Below are positions 6,646-13,964 of a stretch of 15,049 bases of DNA, in pieces. Under the pieces are notes generated by a model. The model ran no database searches. It saw only the letters and a program-made list of their open reading frames with translations, and was not told the DNA's origin. Source of the DNA: an uncultured Lachnospiraceae bacterium (lineage in GTDB: Bacteria; Bacillota; Clostridia; Lachnospirales; Lachnospiraceae); assembly GCA_905235345.1 (NCBI GenBank), contig CAJOLO010000080.1, positions 1-15,049 on the forward strand, read 5' to 3'. The first letter of the stretch is position 1. Each line of letters opens with the position of its first letter. Both the position numbers and the translations under genes were made by a program.

Positions 6646-7458
6646 TCTTTGAGCAACTATCATATTGACCATCTCATCAGCAACCTGCACATTAGACATC
6701 TCCAAATATCTCTGATGCACAAGACTTGTCTTAAGACCTTCTGCTGTGCTTTCCTCAATAGGAGCCCCTGAAACAGTTGTCTCTTTATAAAGATTGCTTC
6801 CGGCCTGATCAAGCCCCGCCGGATTATTAAACTGTACCAATCCAATCTTTTGTTCATACGGCTCCTGCCCTTCAGCAGTAAATGTTAACGGAATTCTTTT
6901 TTCCGTGCTGTTGGCTTCATCAATGTATGACATAAAGATATTACCCTCTCTGTCTACTACTATATCCCCAGTTGTCTTATACTCTTTTCCATCGGCTGTA
7001 TATGTAGCAGGAATAATTATATTATTATTATTCTGATCAAGTACAGGGTGTCCGTCCGAACTGCACAGCATTACTCCTCCATCATTAGTCGGCATGAGAT
7101 TGAAGCTTCCGTCTCTTGTATAGCATACATCTCCATTCTCATCCCGAACCTTGAAAAAGCCGCTTCCCTCAATTGCCATATATGTATCGTTATCAACCGA
7201 CTGAAGGTTTCCTTGTGTAAACACAGTCGTGATAGATGCCGTTCTCGTCCCAAGTCCGACCTGAGCAGGAATCGGCTTATTCTCACCTGTGTTATTGGTC
7301 GACTTTGACTGCAGTTCCTGATATAGGAGCGATTTGAACTCAATACTGTCCTTTTTATATCCCGCCGTGTTAACATTAGATAAATTATTCGCAATATTAT
7401 CAAGATTTGTCTGCTGAGCAATCATTCCCGATGCCGCAGACCACAATGATCTCATCAT
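6616..7458 (-). CDS. flhP: FlgG-family flagellar rod/hook-basal-body protein FlhP, frameshifted near the C-terminus
   Basis: The frame encodes 280 residues of a flagellar distal-rod-type protein exported by the flagellar type III system. The N-terminal D0 helix MMRSLWSAASGMIAQQTNLD followed by NIANNLSNVNTAGYKK is the basal-body rod signature. The middle (about 90-140) has MAIEGSGFFKV and YTRDGSFNL, and the C-terminus begins as expected (RYLEMSNVQVADEMVNMIVAQR). After Gln-Arg the frame continues with a non-homologous tail (EFKGYTGNG) and stops, while the true ending is present in another frame. Comparison with the family's usual AQRAYEINSKA suggests about 11 missing bases. The start ATG has GGGAGG upstream. 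It lies 14 bp after flhO. As written the protein lacks its C-terminal D0 half-helix and is probably non-functional in the rod, unless the indel is an assembly error. Confidence 0.9.
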   Translation of the reverse strand: MMRSLWSAASGMIAQQTNLDNIANNLSNVNTAGYKKDSIEFKSLLYQELQSKSTNNTGENKPIPAQVGLGTRTASITTVFTQGNLQSVDNDTYMAIEGSGFFKVRDENGDVCYTRDGSFNLMPTNDGGVMLCSSDGHPVLDQNNNNIIIPATYTADGKEYKTTGDIVVDREGNIFMSYIDEANSTEKRIPLTFTAEGQEPYEQKIGLVQFNNPAGLDQAGSNLYKETTVSGAPIEESTAEGLKTSLVHQRYLEMSNVQVADEMVNMIVAQREFKGYTGNG

Positions 7459-7472
7459 AGCACTATACCTCC

Positions 7473-8228
7473 CTATACTTTTCCTATCTCATTGACAGCC
7501 TTTTCCAGGGTTCCATCCATAGTTTGAATAATCTTCTGCCCGGCTTCATAAGCCCTTGTTATGGTTATCATATCAACCATTTCTTTTATAACGTTAGTAT
7601 TGGACATCTCCAGATAACCCTGATGTACAGCAGTTGCAGTATCCGGTTGAAGTCCCGCTGCATCAGTGGCATCATACATATTCTCACCATAGAGAAGCAG
7701 TGCCTGTGGATTATCAAATCTCGCTATTCCAAGGGTTGCTATATTATTACCGTCAACAATAATATTACCCTGACTGTCAATCGCAACATTAACTGCCGTC
7801 TGGGCACCGGGAATCTGAATCGTTCCACCATTCGAATCCAACACATAATCCCCATCCTTGGTAACAAGATAACCCTCCGTGTTTACAGTAAATGAACCAT
7901 CACGCGTATACTTCGTAGTGGTCTCACCCTGCTTGTTGGTGAATTGAATGGTAAAGAATCCTTCTCCGCTAAGTGCCAGATCATAGGTGTTTCCTGTTTC
8001 CCTGAGACTTCCCTGTGAAAAGTCATGATAGGTCTCTCCTATCTTAACACCAAGATTCATATCACCTATCCTATAGTGTATGCCGCTATACTCATTATCA
8101 GTGTGAATTCTTAATGTCAACTCATCATCAAAGGATTGGGAGGTCACACCTTGTTTCTTATAACCGGTGGTATCAGAATTCGCCATATTATTAGAAATAA
8201 CATCCAGACGCTTCTGCTCATTAACCAT
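7473..8228 (-). CDS. flhO: FlgF/FlgG-family flagellar rod protein FlhO, frameshifted at its start
   Basis: The frame encodes 251 residues from MVNEQKRLDVISNNMANSDT, which is inside the N-terminal D0 helix of the FlgG/FlhO rod family. LALSGEGFFTIQF, YTRDGSFTVNTEGYLVT and the ending EMSNTNVIKEMVDMITITRA plus a final helix are all intact. The natural start is not here: a strong GAGGAGG (about 8265-8271) serves ATG 8254-8256, from which M-V-T leads, after an indel of net minus two bases near 8246-8248, into YTGWTGMVNEQ. In the frame as written a TAA lies upstream of residue 1 and no other start exists, so about 10 N-terminal residues are lost or the gene is silent. It follows mreB by 84 bp, as in the B. 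subtilis order mbl-flhO-flhP. Confidence 0.9.
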   Translation of the reverse strand: MVNEQKRLDVISNNMANSDTTGYKKQGVTSQSFDDELTLRIHTDNEYSGIHYRIGDMNLGVKIGETYHDFSQGSLRETGNTYDLALSGEGFFTIQFTNKQGETTTKYTRDGSFTVNTEGYLVTKDGDYVLDSNGGTIQIPGAQTAVNVAIDSQGNIIVDGNNIATLGIARFDNPQALLLYGENMYDATDAAGLQPDTATAVHQGYLEMSNTNVIKEMVDMITITRAYEAGQKIIQTMDGTLEKAVNEIGKV

Positions 8229-8256
8229 ACCGGTCCATCCGGTGTAAAGTTACCAT
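8229..8256 (-). pseudogene. flhO: Detached 5' start of flhO
   Basis: ATG 8254-8256 with GAGGAGG upstream begins MVT and then runs out of frame to a TAA after eleven codons. The residues expected next (YTGWTG) are readable in the flhO frame directly before its ATG at 8226-8228. This identifies the true start and the site of the indel, about 8246-8248. Confidence 0.75.
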
Positions 8257-8340
8257 CTTGTCACGCCTCCTCAGTAATGTTTATTCCCCCTATCCATGCT
8301 TCACTCAGAGTAGGGCGGAACATCTCCTAAGTTACAAACA

Positions 8341-9339
8341 TTATTCTTCATCCATAGCTCCACTTAAAAACTCTATATATTTACCGGTTCCAATTGCTAC
8401 GCATGTCATTGGATCTTCTGCCGTCATTGTCGTTATACCGGTTTCTTCCTCAATCAACTCTTCCAATCCATGAAGCATTGCTCCTCCTCCGGTAAGAACA
8501 ATTCCTCTGTCTGCTATATCGGCAGCAAGCTCAGGCGGTGTCTTCTCAAGCACCGAATGAACAGCCTCTATAATCTCCTCAGTAACCTCTTCAAGAGCCT
8601 CAACCGTCTCCTCCGAAGTTACCGTTACGGTTCTCGGAAGCCCTGTCACAAGATTTCTTCCTCTTATATCTAACATAAGAGGCTCCGGTCTCCGGTAACA
8701 TGTACCAATCTTTATCTTAATCTCCTCTGCGGTTCTTTCTCCGATAAGAAGATTATGCTTCTTTCTCATAAATCGGACGATTGCTTCGTCAAAATCATCT
8801 CCTGCCGTCTTAATAGATGTGCTGACAACCGTTCCTCCCAGAGAGATCACTGCGATATCGGCTGTTCCTCCGCCAATATCCACAATCATATTGCCACACG
8901 GTCTTGAAATATCAATTCCCGCTCCAATAGCAGCTGCAACAGGTTCTTCTATAATAGACACATCTCTGGCTCCCGCCTGATATGTTGCATCCTCAACAGC
9001 CTTCTTCTCCACCTCGGTAACGCCGCTCGGTACACATACTGAAATTCTGGGTCTTCTGCCGAAGAAACTCTTTCCAACCGCTTTCTGTATAAAATACTTA
9101 AGCATCTTCTCGGTTATTCTGTAATCAGAAATAACTCCCTGACGCAAAGGTCTTACCGCCACAATATTCCCCGGAGTTCTTCCAAGCATGAGTCTGGCTT
9201 CTTCACCAATCGCTTTAATCTTATTGGTATCTCTGTCAAAAGCAACAACGGACGGTTCTTTGAGAACTACTCCTTTTCCTTTAACATATACAAGGATACT
9301 GGCCGTACCCAAATCAATTCCTATATCTGAACTTGCCAT
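8341..9339 (-). CDS. mreB: MreB/Mbl actin-like rod-shape protein
   Basis: This 332-residue bacterial actin shows the five-motif ATPase fold: phosphate-1 IGIDLGTASILVYVKGKG (6-23), connect-1 EEPVAAAIGAGI (131-142), phosphate-2 VDIGGGTADIAVIS (153-166), adenosine motif GIVLTGGGAML (279-289), and connect-2 near DPMTCVAIGTGKY (309-321). MreB filaments move along the inner membrane face and steer cell-wall synthesis. Position directly upstream of flhO-flhP matches B. subtilis mbl, so it may be the Mbl paralogue; sequence alone cannot separate MreB from Mbl here. The start ATG 9337-9339 has AAAGGGG upstream. A sigma-28-like motif lies at 9361-9387. It is intact and of usual length, in contrast to the two broken rod genes behind it. 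Confidence 0.95.
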   Translation of the reverse strand: MASSDIGIDLGTASILVYVKGKGVVLKEPSVVAFDRDTNKIKAIGEEARLMLGRTPGNIVAVRPLRQGVISDYRITEKMLKYFIQKAVGKSFFGRRPRISVCVPSGVTEVEKKAVEDATYQAGARDVSIIEEPVAAAIGAGIDISRPCGNMIVDIGGGTADIAVISLGGTVVSTSIKTAGDDFDEAIVRFMRKKHNLLIGERTAEEIKIKIGTCYRRPEPLMLDIRGRNLVTGLPRTVTVTSEETVEALEEVTEEIIEAVHSVLEKTPPELAADIADRGIVLTGGGAMLHGLEELIEEETGITTMTAEDPMTCVAIGTGKYIEFLSGAMDEE

Positions 9340-9360
9340 TTCAGTGCCCCTTTCATATAT

Positions 9361-9387
9361 ATATCGCCCGAAACCAATGATATCTTA
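9361..9387 (-). promoter_or_regulatory. Sigma-28-like promoter before mreB-flhO-flhP
   Basis: On the minus strand TAAG (9384-9387) is followed after exactly 15 bp by GGCGATAT (9361-9368). Against TAAA-N15-GCCGATAT this is 3 of 4 and 7 of 8. The start site would lie near 9354, leaving a very short leader that still holds the AAAGGGG ribosome binding site. Confidence 0.5.
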
Positions 9388-9416
9388 ACCTATAAGGCGA
9401 ATTATTTTTATTACTC

Positions 9417-11000
9417 CTATTTATTCTTCTTGAGAATAACAAGACTAAGATCTGAAGTCGTGATTACATTGAGCCTTATCTCGGTAACATTCATTATCCG
9501 ATCCAGCTCCTTTAAGTAGCTCTGCCACTTGGTTACCTTATTATTGGCGATAACACGTTTTCTCATACCACCGCTTATCGACCTGTACTGCTCCATCTGA
9601 TCATTAACAATATCCTGAGCCTGCATTCCCACAATACTGTATCCAAAGAGCTTATCCATCACCTTATTGGCGAATATAATCTCACCACTCTCATTATTCT
9701 TTATAAAAATAGCATCCTTTACGTAATCATAGGCCTCCAAAAAACCTTCTCTTATAAGATCATTACGTACTACCGCCTTATCCCTGAATACGATTTCCTG
9801 AACAACCTTCACCACATCACTTACAAATTGCTGCTCACTATTGTCAAACTCAGTATCTCTCTTCCTGTCACCGAATACCATGTATCCCCATGTTCCAACT
9901 TCAGGAATCATAGGCTCTAATGCTATGAATTTCATATTATTGCTAACAATAAACTCTCTTAAAAATGACTCGCCGGAGCTCCCGGTAGCCATTAACTGAT
10001 TATCATCCTTCACTAACATTCTAAGCTCGCCCAATTTTGCGGACGAAAACTGTATATGGTCAAAAAATGTACCATCCGCTTCTCCCGGACTCCATGTGTA
10101 ATACTTTACTGCATTGCCCGTCTCTTTGTTCTCTGTATATATACCAATATAAGAAACCTCAAGATAAGATCCCAGTCGTTGACATATCTGTAAAAGACCC
10201 GAATCACCCTCCTTAACGGAAATATTAAGTATCTCCCGGAGAATCTTGCGTTCCTGTTTATCTCTCTTTAACTTAAGTTCTGTAAGTTTCTTATTCTTAA
10301 CTTCTTCTTCTACTCTGTCCTTTGCAAAGAAGCTTTCAACGATTGAATTGGCAAGCTGCCACTGCACCTCAACAACCGTTCCCATCTCATCTACGCCTTC
10401 TCCGTTAATTGCCGCCAGTACCCAGAACGCCTTCACCAGATTATCCGACATAAGCGGACAAAATGTTATATGCACCGGAAATCCATCAGCTACAATATCT
10501 ATACTCTTTGGAACAAGCTGAATCTTCACCTGCTCCACTATTTCCTCAAGTCGTTCTCTTATCTCCGGTCTTTCAAACAGATCGTAGAAAACCCCAATGT
10601 TATCGGCAGGACCTACAGGTCTGGTCATTATCTTTCCATCCTCTGACAATGCAACACTGTAATATCTTGAATTCTTGCCAAGTCCTTCAGTCATAAGCTG
10701 AAGCCGGCTTGTAATATCATCAAAGCTCTGCCCGACTGACTTATCGTCATTGCCAACTTCCTTTTTGCTTTCACCAGTTTTCTCCTCATCATTCTTAGGC
10801 ACTGATTCAAGCTCCCGCTCCAAATCCTTCTGTTCCGTAATATCTGTCAGCAGATACGAAATCTCTGCCTCTCCTTCTGATATACGATTGATCGTAAGCT
10901 GATTCTCAACCCAGATAATCTTTCCGTCATCACGTACCATACGACATGTCTGCACATAATCTGAAATACCGTTGGCAACAGCTTGATATACAGACACCAT
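9417..11000 (-). CDS. Multi-PAS/GAF sensory protein, C-terminal part (after frameshift)
   Basis: These 527 codons continue the gene at 10930-11979 in another frame; with one indel repaired the product is about 854 residues. Seen here are the end of a PAS domain (to SYLLTDITEQKDLERELESV, the usual PAS/PAC exit), an acidic linker (about 65-95), a mixed alpha/beta region of unknown type (about 110-225), a coiled-coil (225-258), a GAF-like domain (about 268-410, with YIGIYTENKETGNAVKYYTW) and a last PAS-like domain (about 415-527, with DAIFIKNNESGEIIFANKVM). No histidine kinase, GGDEF, EAL, HD-GYP or methyl-accepting domain follows; the protein ends at VILKKNK. The ATG here has no good ribosome binding site, so it is unlikely to be a true start. 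The ligand is unknown. Confidence 0.75.
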   Translation of the reverse strand: MVSVYQAVANGISDYVQTCRMVRDDGKIIWVENQLTINRISEGEAEISYLLTDITEQKDLERELESVPKNDEEKTGESKKEVGNDDKSVGQSFDDITSRLQLMTEGLGKNSRYYSVALSEDGKIMTRPVGPADNIGVFYDLFERPEIRERLEEIVEQVKIQLVPKSIDIVADGFPVHITFCPLMSDNLVKAFWVLAAINGEGVDEMGTVVEVQWQLANSIVESFFAKDRVEEEVKNKKLTELKLKRDKQERKILREILNISVKEGDSGLLQICQRLGSYLEVSYIGIYTENKETGNAVKYYTWSPGEADGTFFDHIQFSSAKLGELRMLVKDDNQLMATGSSGESFLREFIVSNNMKFIALEPMIPEVGTWGYMVFGDRKRDTEFDNSEQQFVSDVVKVVQEIVFRDKAVVRNDLIREGFLEAYDYVKDAIFIKNNESGEIIFANKVMDKLFGYSIVGMQAQDIVNDQMEQYRSISGGMRKRVIANNKVTKWQSYLKELDRIMNVTEIRLNVITTSDLSLVILKKNK

Positions 11001-11979
11001 CCCTATCCTCAGGATGAATATAATCCTCTGTCAGCTTATTACCCTGTCGCAATGCCTCCACATTCATTCCAAGCTTTACTGCATTTGGCGAGATATACTT
11101 AAGTGTCCTCTTCCCTGCATGGAATGATTTAACGATCACCACACTCTTCATCTTGAACATCGCATTGCTTAGATACTCATTCTCACTGGATTTCTTAAGT
11201 TCTTCACTGCGATCTAACGCAACCACCTCATAATCGGTAACTTTCCATTGATTATCATAATAAAAATGACACATTAAACGCACAGGGATAAGCTCGTTCT
11301 CCTCAGTTACCAGCCGGCATTCGAAAGAGCTGTCGTCAAGATGCTGTTTTATAGCATACGAAACATTATCCATAAGGTTATCTAAATCCTCAGGACATAC
11401 AACATCAGAAGCTTTCTTGCCTCCATCATAGAACTGTGCCCTTGTATATCCGTATCTGTTGATATTCTGGGAAACATATTCCACATGACATTCGTTATCA
11501 TCATCGATGCTTACGTGTATTCCAACCAGTTTTCCATGATTAACTATCCGTTCAAGTGTGAGACTCCCGATATTCATGTCCGCACGAAATTCAAAAAGAA
11601 CTGAATATACAAGTTTATCATCCACTGTCATCTCATTTACAAGACCACTCACAAGGTACTCTTTTGAATCAGCGACTAAACGGATTCTGTGCCATATCAG
11701 GCTCTTCTTGGTTCTAAGCACATTCCAGAATTCAACCCTCGTAAATGCACGTCCCGGTTCAATGCTTATATTCTTAATATCTTTCCCAAGCAGAACCTCA
11801 GCTTCATAATTGATATCTATCACCTTACCCGATTTCGCTTCAAAAATAACCATCGGGTATTCCATATACGACGCAAACTCTTTGAATATATCTATTCTGG
11901 TAAAATTCTTCAATTCAGACTTATCAGTTCCGGAATTACCTGATATTGTATTCTCTACTGCAGTTCTGCCGGTCTCCAC
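10930..11979 (-). CDS. Multi-PAS sensory protein, N-terminal part (frameshifted)
   Basis: This frame of 349 codons starts with GTG 11977-11979, chosen because AGGAGGA (about 11987-11993) stands 7-8 bases upstream. It contains a PAS-like domain (about 30-140: ASYMEYPMVIFEAKSGKVID), a second (about 148-255: ECHVEYVSQNINRYGYTRAQ to WKVTDYEVVALDRSEEL) and the first half of a third (about 270-327, ending TEDYIHPEDRD). From residue 328 the frame turns into an unrelated Cys-rich tail (GVCISSCCQRYF) and stops. The expected continuation (MVSVYQAVANG) is in another frame at 11000, consistent with loss of two bases. It is soluble, with no signal peptide or membrane segment. It follows the DivIVA-like gene and is probably in its operon. 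Confidence 0.75.
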   Translation of the reverse strand: METGRTAVENTISGNSGTDKSELKNFTRIDIFKEFASYMEYPMVIFEAKSGKVIDINYEAEVLLGKDIKNISIEPGRAFTRVEFWNVLRTKKSLIWHRIRLVADSKEYLVSGLVNEMTVDDKLVYSVLFEFRADMNIGSLTLERIVNHGKLVGIHVSIDDDNECHVEYVSQNINRYGYTRAQFYDGGKKASDVVCPEDLDNLMDNVSYAIKQHLDDSSFECRLVTEENELIPVRLMCHFYYDNQWKVTDYEVVALDRSEELKKSSENEYLSNAMFKMKSVVIVKSFHAGKRTLKYISPNAVKLGMNVEALRQGNKLTEDYIHPEDRDGVCISSCCQRYFRLCADMSYGT

Positions 11980-12004
11980 AAGCTTATCCTCCTGTATATC
12001 ATAT

Positions 12005-12025
12005 GATTTCGATAATTACGAAATC
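12005..12025. promoter_or_regulatory. Perfect palindrome in the leader of the PAS gene
   Basis: GATTTCG (12005-12011) and CGAAATC (12019-12025) form a perfect 7-bp inverted repeat around a 7-bp centre. It lies just upstream of the PAS gene's ribosome binding site, where it could be an operator or a small leader hairpin. No T-run follows, so it is not a terminator. Confidence 0.3.
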
Positions 12026-12121
12026 CATCCTCCTGAAACGTCAATTTGCAAAGATCTTTAACATGACACTAATCCACTTTATTCTGATTTATATTATTCA
12101 AAAAACACATTGAGTATATCC

Positions 12122-12270
12122 CTATGCATTTATCTTAATCTGAGGTATCTCATCCGTAAGATCAACCTTTTCTGTAGAATTGCCTATTCCTCTAAAGGCC
12201 TTATCAGAAATTGTTTTCGTCTCATTGCATGCCTTGACAACACCTTCGACAGATTCCATGAGAATAATTA
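12122..12270 (-). pseudogene. Detached 3' end of the DivIVA-like gene
   Basis: In the frame one base away from the upstream ORF, the minus strand reads LMESVEGVVKACNETKTISD, then KAFRGIGNSTEKVDL and TDEIPQIKINA, and ends at TAG (12122-12124). It joins the upstream frame after ECENVSN if one extra base near 12264-12270 is removed. It would restore about 46 residues and give a product of about 300. Confidence 0.7.
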
Positions 12271-13025
12271 CTTACATTCTCACATTCACGTTTCATTGAA
12301 CCACGTATTGTAGTTACTTTACGTCTTGCATCAGCCAGCATCTTGTCACACTCTGCATCAGCATCCTCTATCATCTTCTTACATTCTTCGGTGGTTTTCG
12401 CCGTCATCTGCTTATATTCCTCTTCGGCACGAACCCGCAATGAATCCCGCTCCTCCTCAGCACGTTTCATCATAGCAGCACTTTGCTTCTCGGAATCATC
12501 GATAAGATTCTTGCTGCGTTTCTCAGCATCAGTGATCATATAATTACTCTGACGCTTTGCATCAGCTAACAGTTTATCACTTTCTTCTTTTGCTTTAATA
12601 AGCATGTCTTTACTGCCCTTCTCAGCTTCGTCGGTAAGCTTACTGCTCTTCTCCTCAGCATCAGTGATCATCTTATCACACCGCTCATTGGTCTCAACCA
12701 AAGTCCTTGAGATAAGCTCCAGCTTGTCCATATATTCTTTCGAGCTCTCTTCACTCTCCGCAAGCTTTCTATTAGCCTTGTCGAGCTCCTTCTGAAGGGA
12801 TTCATTGTATTTCTGCATATTCTCGATAGCCTGATTAGACTCAGTATTCATGCTATCCTTAACCAGCTGTAAGTTCTTGACCGTATCCGAAAGTTTACTT
12901 ATCGTCAACTTCAGATCTGAAATATCCTGTTCATGTGTAATTCTCATACTGTCGATATAAGCATCAACAGCCGCCTTGTCATATCCTCCAAATGATACTG
13001 TCTTAAATCTGTCTTCTTTTGCCAC
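12222..13025 (-). CDS. DivIVA-like coiled-coil protein with eleven 11-residue repeats (frameshifted near the end)
   Basis: The N-terminus FKTVSFGGYDKAAVDAYIDS (7-26) has the DivIVA-type pattern of a membrane-binding head (F...FxGYD...VDxYI), as in DivIVA/GpsB/SepIVA relatives that sit at poles or septa and organise wall growth. A heptad coiled-coil follows (about 28-115). Residues 118-238 are then eleven uninterrupted 11-residue units, for example KMITDAEEKSS, KLLADAKRQSN, YMITDAEKRSK and KMIEDADAECD, with a hydrophobic pair at positions 2-3 and usually Ala at 6. The start is GTG 13023-13025 with AAAGGAG upstream and an extended -10 promoter. After ECENVSN (about 252) a one-base insertion diverts the frame into a short Cys-rich tail. 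The exact role is unknown; polar or septal scaffolding is inferred. Confidence 0.8.
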   Translation of the reverse strand: MAKEDRFKTVSFGGYDKAAVDAYIDSMRITHEQDISDLKLTISKLSDTVKNLQLVKDSMNTESNQAIENMQKYNESLQKELDKANRKLAESEESSKEYMDKLELISRTLVETNERCDKMITDAEEKSSKLTDEAEKGSKDMLIKAKEESDKLLADAKRQSNYMITDAEKRSKNLIDDSEKQSAAMMKRAEEERDSLRVRAEEEYKQMTAKTTEECKKMIEDADAECDKMLADARRKVTTIRGSMKRECENVSNYSHGICRRCCQGMQ

Positions 13026-13066
13026 TTTAAATACTCCTTTCTTTATACCACTATTTTTTCTATCCT

Positions 13067-13075
13067 ATTATACCA
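13067..13075 (-). promoter_or_regulatory. Extended -10 promoter of the DivIVA-like gene
   Basis: The minus strand has TGGTATAAT (13067-13075), a consensus -10 with the TGn extension, about 40 bp before the GTG start. No good -35 is visible, as is common with extended -10 promoters. Confidence 0.5.
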
Positions 13076-13138
13076 ATTATTCTGTGTAAATGCTAGATAA
13101 AATATTTACTAAAATATATTGTTTCAAGCTTTTCATTT

Positions 13139-13147
13139 TGTTATACT
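13139..13147 (+). promoter_or_regulatory. Extended -10 promoter of the TraX-family gene
   Basis: TGTTATACT (13139-13147) is a TGn-extended -10 with a weak TTGTTT 17 bp upstream of the hexamer. It gives a leader of about 80 AT-rich bases before ATG 13232, which has AAAAAGGGG. Confidence 0.4.
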
Positions 13148-13231
13148 CTATATTGTGTTAATTTTATTTAATAATTATATCCGTAATACTTATTTTATTT
13201 AATACTCATATATAGAAAAAGGGGAATAATA

Positions 13232-13909
13232 ATGCAGGAAACAAAACATGGATTGCTAGATAATTTCGCTCTCAAGATGATAGCGATAATAACAATGACT
13301 ATAGATCATATAGGATATATATTTGTACCCAGAGGAACAACTATGTATACAGCTTTTCGCGGAATAGGAAGAATCGCTTTTCCTATCTTCTGTTTTCTTA
13401 TTGTAGAAGGTTTCCATCACACCAAAAGTCCGGTTAATTATCTGATAAGGCTGTCACTGTTTGCTCTGATATCAGAGATACCCTTTGACCTTGCATTCTT
13501 TAATATAAACTTCGATTGGACACATCAGAATGTATTTTTCACTCTTGCAATAGGACTGGCATGTCTGTTTTGCCTCGAAGAAGCGAAGACCAAAAGATGG
13601 TTCGGTATCTTTTTGTTCGTTCTGTTTGGTCTTGCATATCTTATCCGATGCGATTATGGTGTCGGTGGCGTATTACTTATATGTATGTTCTATTTCACCT
13701 CAGAATTCAAAGACAGATTCTGGATGCAGCTCATACTCTCAGGACTTATATTCCTTGTATTTTTTGGCAGTAACGAACTTCCCGGATTAATCGCAATTCT
13801 GTTAATCGGCTTATATAACGGAAAGCGCGGATTCAACAAAGCGCAATGGTTTTTTTATCTTTATTACCCACTGCACCTGTTGATTCTCCACGCTATATAT
13901 CTACACTAG
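13232..13909 (+). CDS. TraX-family integral membrane protein
   Basis: This 225-residue protein is very hydrophobic, with about seven or eight membrane segments: about 15-33, 43-60, 70-90, 98-115, 122-140, 145-160, 165-182 and 186-220. The opening (LDNFALKMIAIITMTIDHIG, then RGIGRIAFPIFCFLIVEGF) and the end (WFFYLYYPLHLLILHAI) are the TraX signature. F-plasmid TraX acetylates pilin; chromosomal Firmicute members resemble acyltransferase-3-type membrane proteins, and their substrate is unknown. There is no conjugation gene nearby, so a transfer role is not supported; modification of an envelope or surface molecule is inference only. The start ATG has AAAAAGGGG upstream. It is divergent from the DivIVA-like gene and convergent with the HIT gene. 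No defect is visible. Confidence 0.85.
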   Translation: MQETKHGLLDNFALKMIAIITMTIDHIGYIFVPRGTTMYTAFRGIGRIAFPIFCFLIVEGFHHTKSPVNYLIRLSLFALISEIPFDLAFFNINFDWTHQNVFFTLAIGLACLFCLEEAKTKRWFGIFLFVLFGLAYLIRCDYGVGGVLLICMFYFTSEFKDRFWMQLILSGLIFLVFFGSNELPGLIAILLIGLYNGKRGFNKAQWFFYLYYPLHLLILHAIYLH

Positions 13910-13964
13910 ATGTTTTTATTTAATTCGACTATAACGCAGAATACTTTTTGACCTGTGCTATTGC

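Noticed and set aside
7071..7421. Minus-strand ORF of 116 codons inside flhP
   Set aside because: It is an Arg/Ile/Leu-rich alternative frame of flhP; the flhP frame itself is clearly the conserved one.
12310..12675. Tandem DNA repeat or CRISPR-like array in the 33-base periodic region
   Set aside because: The period is a protein-level 11-residue repeat; DNA units are diverged and there are no conserved repeats separated by spacers.
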